Shown in pieces: positions 59,195-64,000 of a stretch of 64,000 nt of DNA. This stretch comes from Flavobacterium luteolum (GTDB taxonomy: Bacteria > Bacteroidota > Bacteroidia > Flavobacteriales > Flavobacteriaceae): positions 868,001-932,000 of the forward strand of contig NZ_CP114286.1 of the NCBI RefSeq assembly GCF_027111275.1, written 5' to 3'. The position numbers and the translations under genes are program-made. The notes below the pieces were generated by a model that saw only the letters and a list, made by a program, of their open reading frames with translations, was not told the origin of the DNA and searched no databases. Position 1 is the first letter of the stretch. Every line of letters starts with the position of its first letter.

Positions 59195-59412
59195 ATAGTT
59201 GAGCTTTTTTTCTTTTTTAAACACATAGAAATATAGATTTTGAAACTTAAAAAAGGCGTTTCACTTGCATCAATTCACATAGCTATGTGTGAGAAACTAG
59301 TTTCTTTCTTTATTCTTTTTAGATAAGAAAAAACTATGTTTCTATGTGTTTAAAATATTTCTATTAAAAAAAACTTTGTCAAAGTTTGAAACTTTGACAA
59401 AGCTCTCCAAAT
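59195..59412. repeat. Inverted repeats between convergent genes
   Basis: A terminator-like GTTGAGC / GCTCAAC hairpin overlaps the GAF stop: GAGCTCAACTAAATAGTTGAGCTTTTTTTC at about 59185-59213. AACACATAGAAATATAGATTTTG (59220 on) faces AACTATGTTTCTATGTGTTT (about 59331-59350). CTTTGTCAAAGTTTGAAACTTTGACAAAG follows at 59375-59403 (two halves). Confidence 0.75.
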
Positions 59413-60591
59413 CTAGATGGATTTAAAAGCGATCACAAACGCAATCACTGTTATGATAATTCCGAACATAAAAAAGTTATAGGCAATTCGGAGTAAATTA
59501 TATTTTCGCTGTAAAACCAATCCGAGATAGTATAAATCTTTGATCATTGTTGAGTACAGATAATCACGATCTTTCATCATTTCGTTCATTGCCCAGTCAT
59601 AATCTTCGAGAGGCATTTTATAGAAATTTCCAAAAAACATTAAATTCACTTTTTTAGCCTCCACATCGTCTCTCGTAAAAAATCCAGAAGTTACTTTTGG
59701 ACGTGTAGAAAGAATCGCAAAAATAATCGTAATCACGCTCGACATTAGCATAATAAATGTCGGAACAACCAAATGCGCATTTTTGGGACTATCTAATTTC
59801 GGAATAATAGACGATAATGCAATCGAAATGATAATCGCATTAACAGACAATAAAATATTGGCTTTGCTATCTGCAATACCGCTTAAACGGGTATGATTTC
59901 CAAGTGTAACACGAAATAAAGTATCAATTCCGCGGTCTGGTTTTTCTGTTTTATCTTTCTTTTTGGATTCTTCTTCTAACGCTTCAGCTGCCTTCAATTC
60001 CTGTTTATTTATTTTTTTCTGAATTAATAATAGATTTTTTTCTTTCAAAGGCTGCCATTTTCTCAAGGCATAATCGGTATAGAATCTATGTTTGTTTAAT
60101 AAGAAATTGAGGTTTTCTCTTGTCCATTCGGCATTAGAAAAACTAACTATTCCAGCATTTTTCAATTCCAAACGCAATAATTCGCAAGTTGTAGTATATT
60201 CGGCTCCCATTAAGTGAGCATAATCTGCGTCTCTTATAATTTTTTCAAGATGCGTTTTTGGTTCATATTCTTTAACTGTAGCCAGAATCAAACTTGAAAC
60301 AAGTGCTATAAACTCTTCCGATTTTCCTTTTTCGCGTAAAAAGTTAGCGGCAATTTCGGTACTTTTCTTTTCATGATTTTCATACCCTTCAATATATCCA
60401 GTGTCGTGAAACCATGCCGCCACCAAAAGCGCTTCCTTGTCCTCACCGCTTACATCTTCTTTTTTGCAAAGTTCTTTTACTGCTGTAACAACTGTAAAAG
60501 TATGATTAAAATTATGGTAAGAATATAAATTAGAAAGTTTATCTTTGAGTAAATTCCCGACAAAATCCTCGGATTGTTCTATTAGATTCAT
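59413..60591 (-). CDS. HD phosphohydrolase fused to a Pycsar-effector (PycTM-like) membrane domain
   Basis: 392 residues. Residues 1-185 form an HD domain: H30 (YSYHNFNHT), H62-D63 (AAWFHDTGYIEGY), H73 and D121/D123 (IIRDADYAHLMGA). A charged linker rich in Lys and Glu (about 190-220) leads to the DUF5706/PycTM domain: LGNHTRLSGIADSKANILLSVNAIIISIALS (about 230-260), a second helix near 272-293 and a C-terminal helix near 369-391. PycTM effectors depolarise the membrane upon cyclic-pyrimidine signals. No Pyc cyclase gene is present here, and such HD fusions are widespread in Bacteroidota. Function open. Confidence 0.88.
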   Translation of the reverse strand: MNLIEQSEDFVGNLLKDKLSNLYSYHNFNHTFTVVTAVKELCKKEDVSGEDKEALLVAAWFHDTGYIEGYENHEKKSTEIAANFLREKGKSEEFIALVSSLILATVKEYEPKTHLEKIIRDADYAHLMGAEYTTTCELLRLELKNAGIVSFSNAEWTRENLNFLLNKHRFYTDYALRKWQPLKEKNLLLIQKKINKQELKAAEALEEESKKKDKTEKPDRGIDTLFRVTLGNHTRLSGIADSKANILLSVNAIIISIALSSIIPKLDSPKNAHLVVPTFIMLMSSVITIIFAILSTRPKVTSGFFTRDDVEAKKVNLMFFGNFYKMPLEDYDWAMNEMMKDRDYLYSTMIKDLYYLGLVLQRKYNLLRIAYNFFMFGIIITVIAFVIAFKSI

Positions 60592-60617
60592 AAAGAATAT
60601 TTTTATACCACTAAATT

Positions 60618-63600
60618 ATGAAATTGTTTTTGGATAATCATTTTATTGCCAAGATTAAAAACTTTTTAATAGCAATAGTGTCACTCTTCATTGTTTATTC
60701 CTGCGCGACCCGCAAACCGCAATATGGAAAAAGTGTAAGTGCCAACGAAACAGAAAACGCAACAGATACTATAAAAATTGCACACACCTTTTTTCTTGTT
60801 GGTGATGCTGGAAATGCCGATGAAGAACAGGCACAGCAGACACTGGAGCTTTTACATCAAAAACTTAAAAAAGCGAGCAAAAAATCGACACTGCTATTCT
60901 TGGGTGATAATATTTACCCGAAAGGCTTTCCTGGTGATAAACATCCTGAAGACAAAGCTTTAGCAGAAACTAAACTCACCAATCAATTAAAACTAACTAA
61001 AGGTTTTAAAGGAAAAACAGTTGTAATTCCTGGAAATCATGATTGGTATAACGGCATTAAAGGCTTGGAACGTCAGGCCGATTTTGTAACGAAATATTTA
61101 AACGATAAAAAAGCATTTCTTCCGAGAAAATCCTGTCCTATTGAAAATGTAAAAATTGACAGCGTTACAACTTTGATAGCTGTTGATAGTGAATGGTTTC
61201 TAGAAGATTGGAACGATCACCCGACTATAAATGACAATTGCGAAATCAAAACTAGAGAAGCTTTTTTTGAAGAGTTAGAAGGACTTTTAAATAAAAACCA
61301 AGAAAAGACAGTTGTCTTGGCCATTCATCATCCGCTATTAAGCAACGGAACGCATGGCGGACAATTTTCATTAGAAAAACAGTTATTTCCTTTGGAGCAA
61401 AAAATTCCGCTTCCGGTAATTGGTTCATTTATTAATTTATTGCGAAAAACTTCTGGTGTAAGTCCGCAGGACATTCAAAACAAACAATATACAATTTACG
61501 CAAAAAGAATTAAGACCCTTTTGCAGAAGCAGAAAAATGTAATTGTAGTTTCGGGTCATGATCATAACCTTCAATATATCAGTAAAGAAAATATTCAGCA
61601 GATTATTAGTGGCGCCGGATCAAAATCGGAAGCTGCAAGAGCTATTAGTCCTTATGATTTCTCGTATGGCGGAAATGGTTATGCAACACTAACGATGTTT
61701 AAAAGCGGAGATGCAAAAGTTTCTTTTTATGGAAATGAAAATGGTAAAGAAAAACTGCTTTTTGAACGTGAAATAATAAAAGCCAAAGAAATCAATTGGG
61801 CTTCAGATATTCCGAACAAGTTTCCTGCAACTGTGACCACTTCGATTTATTCTCCAAAAATGACTCAAAAAGGTGCATTTCACAGGTTTTTATTTGGTCA
61901 GCATTATAGAAAGTATTACAGTATGCCAATTGAAGCTACAACAGCAACAGTTGACACTTTAAAAGGCGGGTTGAAACCAATTCGCGAAGGCGGAGGACAT
62001 CAATCTGTTTCCTTAAGAATGTCTGATCCTCAAGGGCGTGAATACATCATGCGTGCAATGAAAAAAAGTGCAACCGTGTTCTTACAGTCAGTAGCTTTTA
62101 AAGATCAATATGTGGTAAATGAATTTGAAAAAACATACGCCGAAGATTTTTTATTTGATTTTTATACCACTTCTCATCCTTATTCTTCTTTTGCTATCGG
62201 AAGTATGTCTGATCAAATTGGACTTAGACATACCAATCCTATTTTATATTATATTCCGAAACAAAATGGTTTAGGCGAATTTAATGCAAGTTTTGGTGAC
62301 CAATTATATATGGTTGAAGAAAGACCAGCCGACAATCATCTTGACGGCAAAAATTTTGGAAAACCAAGCAATATTATCGGAACTGATGATATGATGCTGA
62401 ACCTTCATAAAGATGAAAAATATACTGTTGATGAAAAGGAATATATTAAAGCGCGTTTATTTGATATCCTTTTAGGCGATTGGGATCGTCACAGCGATCA
62501 ATGGCGTTGGGCTGAATATAAAGAAGATGGAAAGGTGATTTACAGACCGATTCCGAGAGATCGTGATCAGGCTTTTGTAAAATACGATGGCGCTTTGCTT
62601 TCACTTTTAATGAATATGCCACCTCTTCGTCATATGCGAACTTTTAAAGGAGACAGAATTAATGTGAAATGGCTTGGAAGAGAACCGTACCCAATGGATT
62701 TGGCATTTCTAAAAACTGCTGGAGAAAAAGACTGGGTTGAACAAGCTAAATACATTCAAGAAAACTTGACAGATGCAGATATTGATGTAGCTTTCAAAAA
62801 TATGCCTAAAGAAGTTCAGGACGAAACGGTAAATGAAATTAAAGCAAAACTAAAAAGCAGAAAAAAAGATCTTCAGAAATATGCTCGTGAATATTCTGAT
62901 GTGTTAGATAAAACTGTTATGATTGCGGGAACAGACAAAAAAGATAAGTTTGTTTTAAATCATAATGTAAAGAAAGGAATTGAAATACAAGTTTTCAGAA
63001 TCAAAAAAGAAGGTGATGAATTGCTTTATACCAAAAACGTAACCGACGACAAAACCAAAAATCTTTGGATTTACGGACTAGACGATAATGATGTTTTTGA
63101 GGTAAAAGGAGATCAAAAATCTAGCATCAAAATTCGTTTGATTGGAGGCCAAAATAATGATACTTATAACATTGAAAACGGAAGAAAGGTTATTGTTTAC
63201 GATTTCAAATCAAAAGAAAACACTTATAACCTCGATTCTAAAACTCAAACACAACTTACAGACGACTACGAAGTTAATGCCTATAATTACGAAAGACCAA
63301 AGTATAATGTAGTTTCTGGTCTTCCAAACATTGGCTATAATCCAGATGATGGAGTAAAAATGGGAGTTAACGTAAATTATACCGTTAATAATTTTAAACA
63401 AAATCCGTATACGCAAAGACATATTTTTAATGCTTTCTACTACTTTGCTACTGGAGGTTTAGAATTTAATTATGCAGCACATTTCCCTGGGTTATTAGGA
63501 AAATGGGTTATTGATGTGGAATCATTATATACGACTCCGAATTTTGCCATGAACTATTTTGGATACGGAAATGAATCGCAATATGATGATAATTTAGGAA

Positions 63601-64000
63601 TGGATTACAATCGTGTCCGTATCAGAAAATTTAATGCTTCGGGTGCCATTCGCCATGTTGGAAGATATGGAAGTGAGTTTAGCATTCAGCCAATTTTCCA
63701 GAGAATGACAGTTGAAGATACCGAAAACAGATACATTAATATTCCTGGAATTGTAAATCCAGATGTATTTGACAGTCAGAATTACGGAAGTTTAAAAGTA
63801 AAATATCAGTTTAAAAATTCAGATTTTGCTGCAAAACCAACTTTAGGAATGGCTTTTATGATTGCGGCGACTTGGACAGCTAATTTAGATGACACCAAGA
63901 AAAATTTCCCAACTCTGGAAAGTTTCTTAGGTTTTACTCATAAAATTGATCATAACGGAAAACTAATATTAGCCACTTACGTTAAAGGAAAGGCTATTTT
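60618..64000 (+). CDS. Outer-membrane lipoprotein: calcineurin-type phosphatase, kinase-like segment and beta-barrel (3' end beyond window)
   Basis: 1127 residues are visible; no stop is reached. A lipobox-like VYSC follows the signal segment (Cys at about 29). Residues about 55-330 are a metallophosphoesterase: GDAGN (62-66), GDN (96-98), GNHD (139-142), HHPLL near 234, GHDH (313-316). Residues about 440-660 contain FDILLGDWDRHSDQW (D623) and PIPRDRDQAF (D648, D650), resembling catalytic and metal loops of HipA/FAM20-type kinase-like folds. After about 760 the sequence becomes beta-rich with a barrel-like pattern (VKMGVNVNYTVNNF, FNAFYYFATGGLEFNYAAHFPG). The whole would be an outer-membrane-anchored enzyme. 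The phosphatase call is firm, the kinase-like reading is tentative. Confidence 0.88.
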   Translation, partial: MKLFLDNHFIAKIKNFLIAIVSLFIVYSCATRKPQYGKSVSANETENATDTIKIAHTFFLVGDAGNADEEQAQQTLELLHQKLKKASKKSTLLFLGDNIYPKGFPGDKHPEDKALAETKLTNQLKLTKGFKGKTVVIPGNHDWYNGIKGLERQADFVTKYLNDKKAFLPRKSCPIENVKIDSVTTLIAVDSEWFLEDWNDHPTINDNCEIKTREAFFEELEGLLNKNQEKTVVLAIHHPLLSNGTHGGQFSLEKQLFPLEQKIPLPVIGSFINLLRKTSGVSPQDIQNKQYTIYAKRIKTLLQKQKNVIVVSGHDHNLQYISKENIQQIISGAGSKSEAARAISPYDFSYGGNGYATLTMFKSGDAKVSFYGNENGKEKLLFEREIIKAKEINWASDIPNKFPATVTTSIYSPKMTQKGAFHRFLFGQHYRKYYSMPIEATTATVDTLKGGLKPIREGGGHQSVSLRMSDPQGREYIMRAMKKSATVFLQSVAFKDQYVVNEFEKTYAEDFLFDFYTTSHPYSSFAIGSMSDQIGLRHTNPILYYIPKQNGLGEFNASFGDQLYMVEERPADNHLDGKNFGKPSNIIGTDDMMLNLHKDEKYTVDEKEYIKARLFDILLGDWDRHSDQWRWAEYKEDGKVIYRPIPRDRDQAFVKYDGALLSLLMNMPPLRHMRTFKGDRINVKWLGREPYPMDLAFLKTAGEKDWVEQAKYIQENLTDADIDVAFKNMPKEVQDETVNEIKAKLKSRKKDLQKYAREYSDVLDKTVMIAGTDKKDKFVLNHNVKKGIEIQVFRIKKEGDELLYTKNVTDDKTKNLWIYGLDDNDVFEVKGDQKSSIKIRLIGGQNNDTYNIENGRKVIVYDFKSKENTYNLDSKTQTQLTDDYEVNAYNYERPKYNVVSGLPNIGYNPDDGVKMGVNVNYTVNNFKQNPYTQRHIFNAFYYFATGGLEFNYAAHFPGLLGKWVIDVESLYTTPNFAMNYFGYGNESQYDDNLGMDYNRVRIRKFNASGAIRHVGRYGSEFSIQPIFQRMTVEDTENRYINIPGIVNPDVFDSQNYGSLKVKYQFKNSDFAAKPTLGMAFMIAATWTANLDDTKKNFPTLESFLGFTHKIDHNGKLILATYVKGKAI

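Noticed and set aside
59413..60591. Complete Pycsar antiphage system
   Set aside because: Only a PycTM-like domain is present, fused to an HD domain; no uridylate or cytidylate cyclase gene lies in the window.
60778..60963. 61-codon plus-strand frame
   Set aside because: Out-of-frame shadow inside the phosphatase gene that starts at 60618.
1..64000. tRNA, rRNA or riboswitch genes
   Set aside because: No cloverleaf, rRNA segment or recognised riboswitch core was seen in the intergenic regions; the trp leader is the only RNA regulator I can support.

Overview
The window looks like chromosomal DNA of a Flavobacterium (family Flavobacteriaceae, phylum Bacteroidota). The evidence is AT-rich DNA, promoters of the Bacteroidota type (a TAnnTTTG -7 box recurs upstream of many starts), few purine-rich ribosome-binding sites, lipoproteins with short lipoboxes, a TonB-dependent receptor with a carboxypeptidase-regulatory N-terminal domain, and gene families typical of that group. 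I see no rRNA, tRNA, CRISPR array, prophage or insertion-sequence transposase.

Layout. 1-6.7 kb: the start of an RND-efflux adaptor gene, small exported proteins, a GNAT acetyltransferase, an outer-membrane barrel, an M1 aminopeptidase and a GapN-like aldehyde dehydrogenase. 6.7-17.5 kb: a sulfur/persulfide and microaerobic-respiration neighbourhood. It holds a rhodanese, a Crp/Fnr regulator, a TauE/SafE exporter, cytochrome bd oxidase (cydAB), an HD nucleotidase-like gene, a CstB-like persulfide dioxygenase-rhodanese fusion and a split YeeE/YedE transporter. Two of these promoters carry an FNR-geometry palindrome at exactly the same distance from the -7 box. 17.6-22.7 kb: glpD, a MarR-nitroreductase-YceI operon with twin operators, and a secreted beta-helix protein. 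22.8-31.9 kb: a complete trp operon (E, G, D, C, F, B, A) with a leader peptide containing three Trp codons and a terminator/antiterminator attenuator. Four extra genes sit in or behind it. 32.2-36.8 kb: a TetR-TolC-EmrA-EmrB efflux operon with tandem operators. 37-41.3 kb: yaaA, a CCA-adding-enzyme gene with no ATG start, heme A synthase and a small exported protein.

41.3-48.4 kb (minus strand): a TonB receptor, DUF2141 and TPR-like exported proteins, a LytS-type histidine kinase fused to a 2TM domain, four further stand-alone 2TM genes and a LytTR response regulator. This is probably a membrane-sensing system of unknown signal. 48.5-55.1 kb: DinB-like, YciI-like, acetyltransferase, VOC, ClC, HPP, PRiA4_ORF3-like, four-helix-bundle and nucleoid-associated protein genes. 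55.2-56.7 kb: a TetR/SDR pair sharing a palindromic operator. 56.8-64 kb: a large GAF protein, an HD-Pycsar-effector (PycTM-like) fusion without a cyclase, and the first 1127 residues of an outer-membrane lipoprotein that joins a calcineurin-type phosphatase to a kinase-like segment and a beta-barrel.

Intergenic DNA is unusually rich in dispersed repeats. These include long inverted repeats at gene ends and a family of 8-bp-period repeats (TTAGnAnC) placed just before start codons. One octamer pair flanks the four-helix-bundle gene as inverted repeats. A 79-bp near-perfect direct repeat brackets a lipoprotein gene inside the trp operon.
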